Positions 35,807 to 46,753 are shown, counted from the first letter of the stretch. The stretch is DNA of 64,000 bases from Bacteroidota bacterium (GCA_016718875.1 JADKBL010000001.1:186001-250000), one strand, 5' to 3'. Numbers and translations are program-made. The notes: generated from the letters alone by a model not told the origin.

Positions 35807-38722
35807 ATGAGATACTCCCGTCTGACCATATTTATATTTTTTGTTTTAACAGCACAAATTACATCTGCACAGTATTATGAGACAGGGCAGGATCCGGGTT
35901 CTCTTAAATGGCTGCAGATCGAGTCAGGAAGGTTCACGGTAATCTTTCCGGAATCATACAAAATGGAAGGTATCCGGTTTGCAAAATCCCTTGATGAATC
36001 TTATTCCAAACTGACAAATATTTTCCCGGAGAAGAAATTCAGGATTCCTGTAATTATCCATAATTATTCAATAGAATCAAACGGATATGTAGCCTGGGCT
36101 CCAAAAAGGATGGAAATATATCCGACCCCTGACCAGAGTAGTATTCCTCTTGGTACTAAAACACAACTGACCCTGCATGAACTTACACATGTTTTTCAAC
36201 TTGCATCGCTGAATCAGGGCTTTTCAAAGGTAATGTCTGTCTTTCTTGGGGAACAGTTTTTCGGGATTGTCTCGGTTATGCTGCCACTCTGGTATTTTGA
36301 AGGAAATGCGGTGTTTGCGGAATCAGTGCTTACAGAATCAGGACGGGGCCGTGAACCTTCCTTTCTAAAGCAGTTCAAAGCTATTACACTTGAAAATGAA
36401 AAGATTTACAAGTATGACAGGATAATCAATAATTCCTATAAAAAATACATTCCTGATCATTACCAGTCAGGTTACCAGATGGTCACTTACGCCATGGCAA
36501 GGGAAGATTTGCAGATTTGGAATAAAACGCTTGAATACACTGCCAAAAAACCGTTTCTTCTTGATCCTGTAAATTTTTCTCTTTCGAAATATGCAGGTTT
36601 ATCAAAGAGGAGATTATATAATGAAACCTTTGATACACTTAGGGCTGTATGGAAAAAAGAGCTTTCTGAAAAGAACATTGTATTATATGATACCCTTAAT
36701 CCGGAAAAACACGGAGAATTTGTAAATTACCATAGTCCTGTCCTGGTTGGCAAAGACAGCATTATAGCAATTAAGTCCTCGATGAAGGATCCCTTGTCTT
36801 TTGTACTTGTAAATCCTGATAAAAGAAGTGAAAAAACTATTTATACCTCAGGCCAGATGTATTTATACACTCTCTCCTCTGGCGGAGGAAGATTAGTATG
36901 GGTCGAAAATAAACCTGATCCCAGGTGGACTAACCGTACCTATTCTGTAATTAAGATCATGGATTTGAAAACTTCCAGGACAAGATCCCTGAGCCATAAA
37001 TCACGATATATGGCTGCTGCTCTTTCTCCTGACGGTAAGATTGTTGCAGCAGCAGAGAACAGTGTTGATAATAGCAACAGTCTGGTCCTTTTGAGTGCTG
37101 AAACAGGTGAAATTATCGGGTCAGAAAAAGTACCTGAAAATGCCGCTATACAGCAACCACGATGGGATAATTCAGGTCAGAAAATTACTGTTATTTCCTT
37201 AACAGACAAAGGAGAAGGAGTTCTCTCCTGGTCAGTAGGAAACCATAGATGGGAAATGCTGGTGGAGTATGGAAAAGACGACTAACAGACCGCAATGCTC
37301 AGAAATGATTCCCTCTTTTTTGTAAGCTCAGCTTCAGAGACTGAAAACGTATTTCTGAAACTCCCCGGGGGTAAAACCAGCTGCATAACAAGATCAAAAT
37401 TCGGAATAAACGACATTTCTCTTAACGGGAATAATTTACTTTTCTCCAACTATACTTCTTCCGGTTACAATATCAGTCAATCCGGTATAAATGATTTTTC
37501 TGATAATACAGAGAAGGTAACAGAATCATCAACATTCCTGATCAACCGGTTTGAGAAGTACAGCACCAGCACTGATAATGGAAACACAAAAGACTATTCC
37601 CCTGAACCTTACAGGAAGTATCGGCATCTCTTCAGATTTCACAGCTGGATGCCTTTTTATGCTGATATTGATGAGATTAAGAATGATCCTGCATCAATAA
37701 GACCCGGGGTTACCCTAATGTCTCAGAATCAGCTGAGCACTCTGATAACAACTGTTGGTTACGAGTATAGTGAGAACCAGGAACACCTGCTGCATACAGC
37801 AATAGTCTGGAAAGGCTGGTATCCTGTTCTGGAGTCGAGAATTGAATATGGTGGTAACCCTGGTGTGCTTACCGGAGGTGAAACAATGACCTTGCCGGTG
37901 AATCTGAAGAATGGCATCAGGTCTGTTAACCGGCTCTATCTTCCGCTTAGATATACTTCCGGAAGATTTATTCAGTATTTCCAGCCATCAGTTACCTACG
38001 ACTACCGGAATAATTATGTTTATCTTAAAGAGGATGGCAAATATGATTATGGCCAGGGGTTGGTATCAGGAAGATTATTCTTCTCAAACTACTACAGGAG
38101 TTCAATGCGTGACATACATCCAAGATGGGCTCAGACAATTGATTTCAATTACACCTTTGCACCTTTCAACAGCAGTATCTATCCTGATGCAATATCAGTT
38201 AAAACATCACTTTATTTCCCCGGTATACTTCCTAACAACAGCATAAGGTTAAGGTACGAAAAGGAGAAGCAGGGAGATGCAAAATTCTCACTTAATAACA
38301 GGATCTCATTCCCACGCGGGTATAAAAATATTATCTCAAAGGATTTTGATTTATTGTCACTCGATTATGCTTTTCCTATAGCCTATCCCGATTTCAATAT
38401 TTCAAGTCTGTTCTATCTGAAAAGGATAAGAGGAGATCTGTTTGTTGATCATGCATCAGGGACAGACAATCTTTATCTGAAGGGAACCGGTACAGGGCTT
38501 GAACTCGACTACAGACATAATTACTCCGAAACATTTCAATCTTACGGATTTGAATTAATGGCTGATTTCCATATACTGAGACTGCCTTTTATGATCTCCG
38601 GAGGTATACGGTCTTCATGGAAAGATATCTCAGAAAAACCTGTTACTGAATTACTTTTTAATATTGAGCTATTTGGAATGGCAATAAACAAAGGCAGCAA
38701 TCAGCAATCATCCGCCTATTGA
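35807..38722 (+). CDS. Gluzincin-like peptidase/beta-propeller/barrel surface protein with an in-frame stop
   Basis: A signal peptide (residues 1-21) is followed by a metallopeptidase MA-like domain with LHELTHVFQL (H124, E125, H128) and a likely third ligand at Glu165 (WYFEGNAVF). A TolB-like propeller follows (LSPDGKIVAAAE). The frame stops at TAA 37283-37285 but resumes in the same frame and continues for 475 codons (NDSLFFVSSASETENVF, then barrel-like strands). Without the stop the protein is about 970 residues. The TAA may be one substitution from a leucine codon. The last 15 bases overlap the convergent decarboxylase gene. Confidence 0.72.
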
Positions 38723-40126
38723 ACGGGCTGTTTCAACAATCAGAACCCAGGCCTTTCTCACATGTTCCAGGGTAACATTAGTCTGGGCAGTAACCATTCT
38801 CAGTGTATATTTACCACCAAGGACAGTATGTGAGAGATAAATCCTGCCGGAATCGTTAAGTGTGTGATTAAGTGTTTCATTAATCCTGTTTAACTGTTCT
38901 TCATCAATTCCTGCCGGACAATATCTGAAGCATACTACGCTCAGAAAAACAGGTGCGAGAATCTCAAAATCATTTTCCTGTGTAATCATCTGTTTAAGCT
39001 CTGAGGCAATCCTGATATGTTCCCTCACTCTTGACTGCAAACCTTCAACTCCATATGACCTGATAACACTCCACAGCTTTAGAGCCCTGAAGCGCCGGCC
39101 TAAAGGAACTCCCCAGTCGCGGTAATCATTGACTTTACCTCTGGTCCTTGTTTTAAGATATTCAGGCAGTATCTCAAAGGTTCGTATCAGTGACCCTGCA
39201 TCTCTCACAAAATATGCGGAACAATCAAAATTGGTGAACATCCACTTGTGAGGGTTAAATACGAAACTGTCGATATATTCTTTCCCGTCAAGCATCCACT
39301 GAAATTCAGGAAGAATCAGCGCTGTGCCTCCCATTGCGGCATCAACATGAAGATGTATTCCGTGTTCCCTGCATATCTCACCTATTGATTTTATTGGATC
39401 GATAGCGGTTGTTCCTGTGGTTCCGATTGTTGCAATAACACACACAGGTATATATCCTTGTTTCTTATCATTTATGATTGCCTCTCTGAGTTTCACAGGA
39501 TCTAATGAGAAATCATCCCTTACAGGTATTTTAACCAGATTTTTCCTGCCTATTCCACTGATTTTAACAGCTTTGTCAACAGATGAATGTGTTTGCTCAG
39601 AGCAATATACGCGAAGGGTACCTGAGTCGGATTTACCGGTTTCATTGAATGAAAATCCTGTCGCTTTCTCTCTGGCCGTAATTATAGCAGCCAGAGTTGA
39701 GGTTGAGGCAGTATCCTGAATTACACCTTCAAAACTCCCGGGTAGCCCGATCATGTCGCGAAGCCATATCATAACCTTCTCTTCAAGTTCAGCAGCAGCA
39801 GGAGATGTTTCCCAGATCATGCACTGAGCCCCTAAAGTGGAAATAAGCATTTCCGCAAGAATGGACGGAGGGCTTACATTTGCCGGAAAATATGCGAAGA
39901 AATTAGGGCTCTGCCAGTGAGTGATTCCCGGCATAATGAAACTATCGAGGTCCCTGATTAATGCATCAAAAGGTTCAGGATTTAGTGGGGGATGATCCGG
40001 TATCTTTGAAAATATTTCACCCGGTCTGACCTGAGATTTTACCGGATAATCTTCTACATGTTCCATGTAACCCGCCATCCATTCGACGAGCTCATGGGCA
40101 TATTTCCGAAATTCATCTGGTTTCAT
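38708..40126 (-). CDS. PLP-dependent group II amino-acid decarboxylase (aromatic type)
   Basis: The 472-residue protein has the PLP-binding lysine at about residue 294 (FVFNPHKWMFT), the ring-stacking histidine at 180 (SEQTHSSVDKA) and the pyridine-nitrogen aspartate at 262 (LHVDAAMGG). The layout and ETSPAAAELE region match aromatic-L-amino-acid/tyrosine/tryptophan decarboxylases. It removes CO2 from an aromatic amino acid to give a monoamine in the cytoplasm. It sits 10 bases downstream of atpC on the same strand and may be co-transcribed with atpDC. The exact substrate is not decided by sequence. Confidence 0.9.
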   Translation of the reverse strand: MKPDEFRKYAHELVEWMAGYMEHVEDYPVKSQVRPGEIFSKIPDHPPLNPEPFDALIRDLDSFIMPGITHWQSPNFFAYFPANVSPPSILAEMLISTLGAQCMIWETSPAAAELEEKVMIWLRDMIGLPGSFEGVIQDTASTSTLAAIITAREKATGFSFNETGKSDSGTLRVYCSEQTHSSVDKAVKISGIGRKNLVKIPVRDDFSLDPVKLREAIINDKKQGYIPVCVIATIGTTGTTAIDPIKSIGEICREHGIHLHVDAAMGGTALILPEFQWMLDGKEYIDSFVFNPHKWMFTNFDCSAYFVRDAGSLIRTFEILPEYLKTRTRGKVNDYRDWGVPLGRRFRALKLWSVIRSYGVEGLQSRVREHIRIASELKQMITQENDFEILAPVFLSVVCFRYCPAGIDEEQLNRINETLNHTLNDSGRIYLSHTVLGGKYTLRMVTAQTNVTLEHVRKAWVLIVETARSIGG

Positions 40127-40136
40127 CCGGATTGTA

Positions 40137-40382
40137 TTATTTCACGGAATCGGCGAGAAGGATAATCTTGTTTGCCTTTACTTCAATTACTCCGCCGTTT
40201 ATCTCATATACAGATTCATTGCCATCCTGATCGATCATGATTACAGGTCCGTTCTCAAGAGTTGAAACAATGGGAGCATGGTCTTTTAACACCTGGAATG
40301 ATCCCTTTTTGCCAGGGACTCTGACAGATTTAATATCCCCCTCGAATACTTTTTTATCGGGTGTGATTATCTCTATTCTCAT
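40137..40382 (-). CDS. atpC: ATP synthase F1 epsilon subunit, short form
   Basis: At 81 residues this is only the N-terminal beta-sandwich of epsilon (ITPDKKVFEGDIKSVRVPG, GVIEVKANKIILLADS). The C-terminal two-helix domain that inhibits ATP hydrolysis in many bacteria is absent. Short epsilon subunits are usual in this phylum. It follows atpD by 9 bases. Confidence 0.92.
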   Translation of the reverse strand: MRIEIITPDKKVFEGDIKSVRVPGKKGSFQVLKDHAPIVSTLENGPVIMIDQDGNESVYEINGGVIEVKANKIILLADSVK

Positions 40383-40391
40383 TCCGGGTAT

Positions 40392-41900
40392 TTATTTATT
40401 CTGGGCAAGTATCTTTTCTCCCTTTTCAATGGCATCTTCAATAGTTCCTACAAGCAGGAATGCTGATTCGGGATACTGATCCACTTTACCATCCATGATC
40501 ATATTAAAGCCTTTGATTGTATCTTCAATTGATACAAAGGCTCCTTTTATCCCTGTGAACTGTTCTGCAACCTGGAAAGGCTGTGAAAGGAAACGCTGTG
40601 CCCTTCTGGCACGATGAACAACAAGCTTATCTTCTTCAGAAAGTTCATCCATTCCAAGAATTGCGATAATATCCTGTAATTCATTGTATCTCTGAAGCAG
40701 CTCTTTTACCCTTTGAGCACAGTTATAATGGGCTTCACCTACGACATCCGGAGTAAGTATTCGTGATGTTGAATCAAGAGGATCCACAGCAGGATAAATA
40801 CCAAGCTCGGAAATTTTTCTGCTTAACACTGTTGTGGCATCGAGGTGGGCAAAAGTAGTTGCAGGTGCCGGGTCAGTTAAGTCGTCAGCAGGTACATATA
40901 CTGCCTGAACAGAAGTGATAGAACCATTCTTTGTTGAGGTAATACGTTCCTGCATAATACCCATTTCAGTTGCAAGAGTAGGCTGATAACCTACAGCAGA
41001 TGGCATCCTGCCTAAAAGTGCCGATACCTCCGATCCTGCCTGAGTGAACCTGAACACATTGTCCATGAAAAAAAGAATATCACGTCCGCCGCTCTTTCCA
41101 TCACCATCCCTGAAATGCTCAGCAACAGAAAGTCCTGAAAGGGCAACTCTGGCTCTTGCACCCGGAGGTTCATTCATCTGCCCGAAAACAAGCGCAAGCT
41201 TTGATTCCTTGAGTGCATTTTTATCAACAGTTGAGAGGTCCCAGCCCCCGGCCTTCATGTTTTCGAGGAATGCTTTACCATATGTTATAACACCGGCTTC
41301 AAGCATTTCCCTTAAAAGATCGTTACCTTCCCTGGTACGCTCCCCTACTCCGGCAAAAACTGATAAACCTGAATATGCTTTTGCAATATTATTTATCAAC
41401 TCAAGGATAACGACTGTTTTACCAACTCCTGCTCCACCAAACAAACCGATCTTTCCTCCTTTTGAATAAGGTTCAATAAGGTCAATAACCTTAATTCCTG
41501 TGAATAATATTTCTTTCTCGGTAGTAAGCTCTTCATATTTGGGGGGGTTACGGTGAATCGGGTAACCTCCTGTTTTGTCAAGTGGTCCTATTCCGTCAAT
41601 AGCTTCTCCGGTAACATTCATAAGTCTGCCCTTGATCTGTTCACCTATAGGCATTGTTATTGGCAGTCCTGTTGCAATAACTTCCATACCCCTGCGTAAG
41701 CCGTCAGTTGAATCCATTGCTATGGTTCTGACAGTTCTTTCTCCGATATGCTGCTGGCATTCAACAACAAGAGTGGAACCATCATCACGTTTGATCTCCA
41801 AAGCATCGTAAATATCGGGCATATCTACACCTTGTTTTTCAAAAGTTACGTCAATTACTGCCCCGATGATCTGGCTAATTTTACCGGTAATCTGTGACAT
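40392..41900 (-). CDS. atpD: ATP synthase F1 beta subunit
   Basis: This 502-residue catalytic subunit has Walker A GGAGVGKTV, Walker B-type ILFFMDNVFRFTQAGSE, the catalytic GERTREG and ALSGLSVAEHF. It forms the alpha3beta3 head, where ATP is made. With atpC it is separated from the other ATP synthase genes by a plus-strand barrel gene and the polyprenyl synthase gene. The start at 41900 (MSQITGKISQIIGAVIDVTF) is the expected one. Confidence 0.97.
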   Translation of the reverse strand: MSQITGKISQIIGAVIDVTFEKQGVDMPDIYDALEIKRDDGSTLVVECQQHIGERTVRTIAMDSTDGLRRGMEVIATGLPITMPIGEQIKGRLMNVTGEAIDGIGPLDKTGGYPIHRNPPKYEELTTEKEILFTGIKVIDLIEPYSKGGKIGLFGGAGVGKTVVILELINNIAKAYSGLSVFAGVGERTREGNDLLREMLEAGVITYGKAFLENMKAGGWDLSTVDKNALKESKLALVFGQMNEPPGARARVALSGLSVAEHFRDGDGKSGGRDILFFMDNVFRFTQAGSEVSALLGRMPSAVGYQPTLATEMGIMQERITSTKNGSITSVQAVYVPADDLTDPAPATTFAHLDATTVLSRKISELGIYPAVDPLDSTSRILTPDVVGEAHYNCAQRVKELLQRYNELQDIIAILGMDELSEEDKLVVHRARRAQRFLSQPFQVAEQFTGIKGAFVSIEDTIKGFNMIMDGKVDQYPESAFLLVGTIEDAIEKGEKILAQNK

Positions 41901-42073
41901 AAAATAAATTTTTAAAACATTTAAAGCAGATACAAATTTAATAATTTTTATAAACCATGCAGGATTGGCTGCTTATAAAATTCTTTTTATTTTTGGGATG
42001 GAAAACATACTCCTTGAGAATTTATTTAACCTATTTTTATTGTTTAATTACAAACAAACATAAAATAATCTTT

Positions 42074-42649
42074 ATGAAAAGGTACCTGGTAACATTTTGT
42101 ATGTCAATTGCCATCACATTGATTTTAAATGGTCAATTTACAAAGCTGGGAGGAGGTCTTGGATTTACTTCAGGATACTACTTTCATGAAATGGAGTACG
42201 ATTACAACAAAAGTGGTCATTTTCTGGGATCACTTAAAGGGATCTATGAGCTTAGCCTCCCTGTACATATATCTCCCTCTATTTCCGTCTTTTTTCCACA
42301 TGTGTACAAGGAAATGAATTCAAAATATACTGTAAATACCATGATGTTTGATATAAACGGCCATTATGTATTTAACGAAATGGACAGGTTCGAATTCTAT
42401 GGCCTTGCCGGACTTGATATCATGCTTGCCTGGAAAAAAGAGAAATATCTTGAGGATGTAAATAAAGAAAAGGATAATGCTCTCGGACTAAATATTGGCG
42501 TTGGAACTTACATGAAAATAACTGAAATGCTTGACTTATACGCTGAAGGTAAATATCTGTGGAACAATAAATACAATCAGTTTATGCTGAATGCCGGAGT
42601 ATTGTTAAATATTGACTGGATGAAGAAAAATGAAAAACAGGGAATATAA
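42074..42649 (+). CDS. Small outer-membrane beta-barrel protein inserted between ATP synthase genes
   Basis: The ATG at 42074 starts a signal peptide (MKRYLVTFCMSIAITLILNG); the longer upstream frame has no support. The mature protein of about 170 residues has alternating strands (LGGGLGFTSGYYFH, FYGLAGLDIMLAWK, LDLYAEGKYLWNN, FMLNAGVLLNIDW) like OmpA/OmpW-type barrels. It faces atpD and converges on the polyprenyl synthase gene with one base between stops. No named family. Confidence 0.65.
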   Translation: MKRYLVTFCMSIAITLILNGQFTKLGGGLGFTSGYYFHEMEYDYNKSGHFLGSLKGIYELSLPVHISPSISVFFPHVYKEMNSKYTVNTMMFDINGHYVFNEMDRFEFYGLAGLDIMLAWKKEKYLEDVNKEKDNALGLNIGVGTYMKITEMLDLYAEGKYLWNNKYNQFMLNAGVLLNIDWMKKNEKQGI

Positions 42650-42650
42650 A

Positions 42651-43625
42651 TTATTGAACTCTGCCAATAAGGGAGCTGGCTGCTAAAGTCAGCTCTTTTT
42701 TTCTTTCCCTGGGTGCATCTACTTTTTCGAGCATTGTAAATGCTTTTTCAATATATTCATTTGCAAGATTTTCGGTAAGCATTTTAATGTTAAGGTTTCC
42801 GTAAATCTCCATAACCGAGCTTACTTTTTTTACAGGATCTCTCTCCCTGTCTGAAAAAAGGTCCTGAAGCATCTTAAACTGTTTGCCCTTTGAAAGCTCA
42901 AAAGCCTTCACTGAAAGAAAAGTCTTTTTGTTTTCAACAATGTCTCCCCCGGTAACTTTCCCGAAAAGTTTTATGTCGCCATAGATGTCAAGCAGATCAT
43001 CCTGTATCTGGAAAGCAAGTCCAATATTTCTTCCGAATTCATACATAATCTCAGTATCCTTCTCCTCTGCCCCTCCAATTATTGCCCCTATTTTCACGGC
43101 AGCTGCAATAAGAACAGCAGTTTTCAGCTCAATCATCCTAAGATATTCGTTCTCAGAAACAATCATAGCTTTTTCAAAATCAATGTCAAGCTGTTGGCCG
43201 GTACATACCTCAATAGCAGCTTTGTTATACTCCCTGAATACCTTAACCATGCACCGTGGGGGTGACTGAAGAAAACATTCATTTGAAATAAAAGCCATTA
43301 CATCCCCTGACAGAATTGCCTGATTTACATTCCATTTATTGTGAACCGTCGGGAAATTTCTTCTTACCGGAGCATTATCAATAATATCATCATGTACAAG
43401 TGTGAAGTTATGGAAAACCTCAATTCCGGTTGCAGGCATCACAGCCTCATCTATCTGGTCGTTAAACAGGTTGCAGGCCAGAAGCGAAAGAACAGGTCTC
43501 AGCCTTTTTCCTCCAATGGAAAGGACATATTTAATAGGATCAATAAGCCTTACAGCCTCACTGTTGTAGGAAAGATTAATGATAGCTTTATCTACCAGAT
43601 TTTTAAGATCTGCCTGATTGTACAT
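42651..43625 (-). CDS. Polyprenyl (isoprenyl) diphosphate synthase
   Basis: The 324-residue trans-prenyl synthase has both aspartate-rich motifs: DDIID at residues 79-83 (TLVHDDIIDNAPVRR) and DDLLD in FQIQDDLLDIYGD. GGKRLRP lies at 38-44. It condenses isopentenyl diphosphate with allylic diphosphates to make the quinone or carrier lipid precursor; chain length cannot be read with confidence. It follows atpG by 33 bases on the same strand and may belong to that operon. Confidence 0.92.
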   Translation of the reverse strand: MYNQADLKNLVDKAIINLSYNSEAVRLIDPIKYVLSIGGKRLRPVLSLLACNLFNDQIDEAVMPATGIEVFHNFTLVHDDIIDNAPVRRNFPTVHNKWNVNQAILSGDVMAFISNECFLQSPPRCMVKVFREYNKAAIEVCTGQQLDIDFEKAMIVSENEYLRMIELKTAVLIAAAVKIGAIIGGAEEKDTEIMYEFGRNIGLAFQIQDDLLDIYGDIKLFGKVTGGDIVENKKTFLSVKAFELSKGKQFKMLQDLFSDRERDPVKKVSSVMEIYGNLNIKMLTENLANEYIEKAFTMLEKVDAPRERKKELTLAASSLIGRVQ

Positions 43626-43658
43626 TATGTTGAGTCCGACTTAAATAAAACACACTCA

Positions 43659-44543
43659 TCAACCTCTGAGGGCCTCAGCACCGCTGACGACTTCCAGTAT
43701 CTGGTTGGTAATAGCGGCCTGTCTTGCCTTATTGTACTGAAGAGTAAGTTCCCGGATCATGGTTGTTGCATTATCCGTTGCTTTATGCATCGATGTCATT
43801 CGAGCTCCGTGTTCAGCTACAAATGAATCTAACACAGCTTTGTAAAATTGTATTTTGAGTGATTTAGGTATAAGGTCTTTAACTATAGCCTCCTGATCAG
43901 GTTCATAAATATAATCAACAGATTCTGCTGCCGCCTTTCCTTTTGGTCCTGCAGTTACAGGAAGAAATAATTCTTCGGTAAGGTTTTGAACTGCTGCATT
44001 CTTGAACTGGTTGTAAACAAGCTCAACCCTGTCGAATTCTCCTGCTGTAAATGACTTCATTATTGTTTCTGAAACAACAGAGACATTCTCGAATGACATG
44101 TTATTAAGAAGGTTATTTTGTTCAGGCAGCATTTTTACAGACTGCTTCCTGAAATAATCATACCCTTTCTTCCCGATTGTAAGAATCCTTATATTTCCTC
44201 TCTTGTGCTGATCGGCATATTTCTCTGTTATGATTCTTCTTGTCTCCTTTATAACATTTGCATTAAATGCACCACAAAGTCCCCTGTTTGAAGTAATTAC
44301 AACAATCAGGATTTTTTCCGGGTCTGATATTCTGCCATAAACATTTTCAACCTCAGCATCGGCCAAACTCTGAGAAAGCCCGGCAAGTATCTCCTGCAGC
44401 TTATTTACGTATGGACGCAGCCGTACGATCTTATCCTGAGCCTTACGTAATTTGGCAGCAGAAACCATCTTCATTGCAGAAGTGATCTGTCGGGTACCTT
44501 TGACAGAACTTATTCTAACACGTATTGCCTTTAAATTCGCCAT
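43659..44543 (-). CDS. atpG: ATP synthase F1 gamma subunit
   Basis: This 294-residue subunit has the N-terminal coiled-coil helix (IRVRISSVKGTRQITSAMKM), the Rossmann-like middle (ILIVVITSNRGLCGAFNANV) and the C-terminal helix (MHKATDNATTMIRELTLQYN). It is the rotating central stalk linking c-ring to the head. It lies 30 bases after atpA. Confidence 0.96.
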   Translation of the reverse strand: MANLKAIRVRISSVKGTRQITSAMKMVSAAKLRKAQDKIVRLRPYVNKLQEILAGLSQSLADAEVENVYGRISDPEKILIVVITSNRGLCGAFNANVIKETRRIITEKYADQHKRGNIRILTIGKKGYDYFRKQSVKMLPEQNNLLNNMSFENVSVVSETIMKSFTAGEFDRVELVYNQFKNAAVQNLTEELFLPVTAGPKGKAAAESVDYIYEPDQEAIVKDLIPKSLKIQFYKAVLDSFVAEHGARMTSMHKATDNATTMIRELTLQYNKARQAAITNQILEVVSGAEALRG

Positions 44544-44573
44544 TTACGATAACATTAATTACGCAAGCCTGTT

Positions 44574-46157
44574 CTAATTAGTGCGATATTTAATAACAAT
44601 CTCAGCCGCAGTTTTTTCAAGAACTTTAGTTATGTCCTCATTTAGGATTCCTTTTCGAAGTTCTTCAAGAACATCACTGTGTTTCAGGCTCAGGTATTCA
44701 AGATAATCAGCCTCAAAAGCTCTAACCTTATTAACCGGTATATCTCTGAGAAGCCCCATGGTTCCGCAGTAGATAATAGCGATCTGATTTTCAACAGGAA
44801 CAGGAGCATATTGTCCCTGTTTAAGGATTTCCACGTTCTTTGCTCCCTTGTTCAGAACAGCCAGTGTTGAAGCATCAAGGTCAGATCCGAACTTCGAGAA
44901 TGCTTCAAGTTCACGGTACTGAGCCTGGCCAACCTTTAGTGTTCCTGCGATTTTTTTCATCGCTTTGATCTGGGCATTACCTCCAACCCTTGAAACAGAA
45001 ATACCTACGTTAATAGCAGGTCTTACACCGGCATTGAACAGGTTTGATTCAAGGAAGATCTGTCCATCTGTGATGGAGATCACGTTTGTTGGAATATATG
45101 CAGAAACGTCACCGGCCTGTGTTTCAATGATTGGAAGAGCCGTAAGTGAACCACCGCCCTTAACAAGGTGGCGAATTGACTCAGGCAGGTCATTCATCTG
45201 TCTGGCAACCTCATCTGATTCGATGACCTTGGCTGCTCTTTCAAGTAGTCTTGAGTGAAGATAAAATACGTCTCCCGGATAGGCTTCACGTCCCGGCGGG
45301 CGACGGAGAAGCAGAGACACTTCACGGTACGACACAGCCTGTTTTGAAAGGTCATCATATATAATAAGCGCATCGCGGCCTGTATCACGATAAAATTCCC
45401 CGATGGCAGCACCTGCAAAAGGAGCATAGAACTGTGATGCAGCAGGGTCTGATGCTGTTGCAAGAACAATAACTGTATACTGAAGAGCACCATGTTCTTC
45501 CAGAGTGGCAGCAATATTTGCTACCGTAGAACCTTTTTGTCCGACAGCAACATAAATACAATATACCGGTTTTCCTTTATCAAAATTGCTCTTCTGGTTA
45601 ATTATAGTATCTATGGCAATTGCAGTCTTTCCTGTTTGTCTGTCACCAATAATTAGTTCCCTTTGTCCTCTTCCGATTGGTATCATGGCATCGATAGCCT
45701 TAATACCTGTCTGAAGCGGCTGCTTAACCGGCTGACGGAAAATAACACCGGGAGCTTTTCTCTCGAAAGGCATATTATATAATTCCCCTTTTATAGGTCC
45801 TTTACCGTCAAGAGGCTCACCTGTTGGTGAAATAACGCGTCCAAGCAATCCTTCTCCGACATTAATGGAAGCAATCCTTCCGGTTCTCTTTACTATATCG
45901 CCTTCATTTATCTCCTCGGTAGGACCAAGTAATACTGCCCCGATATTGTCCTCCTCAAGGTTGAGAACAATTCCTTCCATTCCGTTTTCAAATTCTATCA
46001 GCTCATTCGATTGTACATTTGAAAGGCCATATATGCGTGCAATACCGTCACCAACCTGAAGGACTGTTCCCACTTCTTCAAGTTCTACGCCTGTCTGAAT
46101 GCCTTCCAGTTGCTGTTTAAGGATTCTTGAAACTTCTGCTGGTTTAATGTTTGCCAT
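44574..46157 (-). CDS. atpA: ATP synthase F1 alpha subunit
   Basis: This 527-residue non-catalytic subunit has Walker A GDRQTGKTA, YIAVGQKGSTVA, the arginine-finger region (SISRVGG-type, VGISVSRVGGNAQIKAMK) and the DALIIYDDLSKQ segment. It pairs with beta in the head. It sits in the order atpB-E-F-H-A-G. Confidence 0.97.
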   Translation of the reverse strand: MANIKPAEVSRILKQQLEGIQTGVELEEVGTVLQVGDGIARIYGLSNVQSNELIEFENGMEGIVLNLEEDNIGAVLLGPTEEINEGDIVKRTGRIASINVGEGLLGRVISPTGEPLDGKGPIKGELYNMPFERKAPGVIFRQPVKQPLQTGIKAIDAMIPIGRGQRELIIGDRQTGKTAIAIDTIINQKSNFDKGKPVYCIYVAVGQKGSTVANIAATLEEHGALQYTVIVLATASDPAASQFYAPFAGAAIGEFYRDTGRDALIIYDDLSKQAVSYREVSLLLRRPPGREAYPGDVFYLHSRLLERAAKVIESDEVARQMNDLPESIRHLVKGGGSLTALPIIETQAGDVSAYIPTNVISITDGQIFLESNLFNAGVRPAINVGISVSRVGGNAQIKAMKKIAGTLKVGQAQYRELEAFSKFGSDLDASTLAVLNKGAKNVEILKQGQYAPVPVENQIAIIYCGTMGLLRDIPVNKVRAFEADYLEYLSLKHSDVLEELRKGILNEDITKVLEKTAAEIVIKYRTN

Positions 46158-46196
46158 ATTATATTTCTTAATAATTCCGCTGTTAAAAAATTAAAA

Positions 46197-46745
46197 TCAG
46201 GATGCCAGTGCGCTTCCCTTAAGCTCTTTCTTGATTTTTCTGAGTTTGTTTTTTAAGCTGGCATCAATAAGGTTATCATCAACTCTCAGGATGAACCCCC
46301 CCAGAATGCCTGTATCAATGGTCTCCTCCAATTCAACATTTGTTTTGAAGACTTTTCCGATCATATCAGTGATCTGCTTTCTGACTCCCGGATCAACTTT
46401 TACAGCCGTTGTAAGCAATGATTTGGTTATCCCTTTGTACTTCATCGTGCTGCTTACAAAGACACGGGCAATTGCAGGAATAAAATTTTCCCTGCCGTTC
46501 CTGACAACGAGATCCAGCATCGACAAGGTGACCTTCTCAACATTCCCTTCAAACATCTTATGAAGTATATCTGTTTTCCTTGATGGAAAAATAATCGGGC
46601 TTGAGAGAAGTTCCTTCATTTCAAAAAAGTTGCAGATCTCTGTAATGAATAACATATCCTGATTTACCTTGTCGAGAATATTCTTCTCAACTGCTGATTC
46701 AAAAAGAGCCTTTGAATACCTTACCGATATTTTACTGTCGTTCAT
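46197..46745 (-). CDS. atpH: ATP synthase delta subunit
   Basis: This 182-residue OSCP/delta-type protein has an N-terminal helical bundle (RYSKALFESAVEKNILDKV) and a C-terminal domain ending with GILGGFILRVDDNLIDASLK, the family signature. It connects the peripheral stalk to the alpha subunits. Spacing to atpF is 8 bases. Confidence 0.94.
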   Translation of the reverse strand: MNDSKISVRYSKALFESAVEKNILDKVNQDMLFITEICNFFEMKELLSSPIIFPSRKTDILHKMFEGNVEKVTLSMLDLVVRNGRENFIPAIARVFVSSTMKYKGITKSLLTTAVKVDPGVRKQITDMIGKVFKTNVELEETIDTGILGGFILRVDDNLIDASLKNKLRKIKKELKGSALAS

Positions 46746-46753
46746 TAGGCTTC

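Noticed and set aside
37295..38722. The second half of the peptidase/barrel protein as an independent gene
   Set aside because: It lacks a signal peptide although it looks like an outer-membrane barrel, and it continues in the same frame as the gene before it, so one interrupted gene is more likely.
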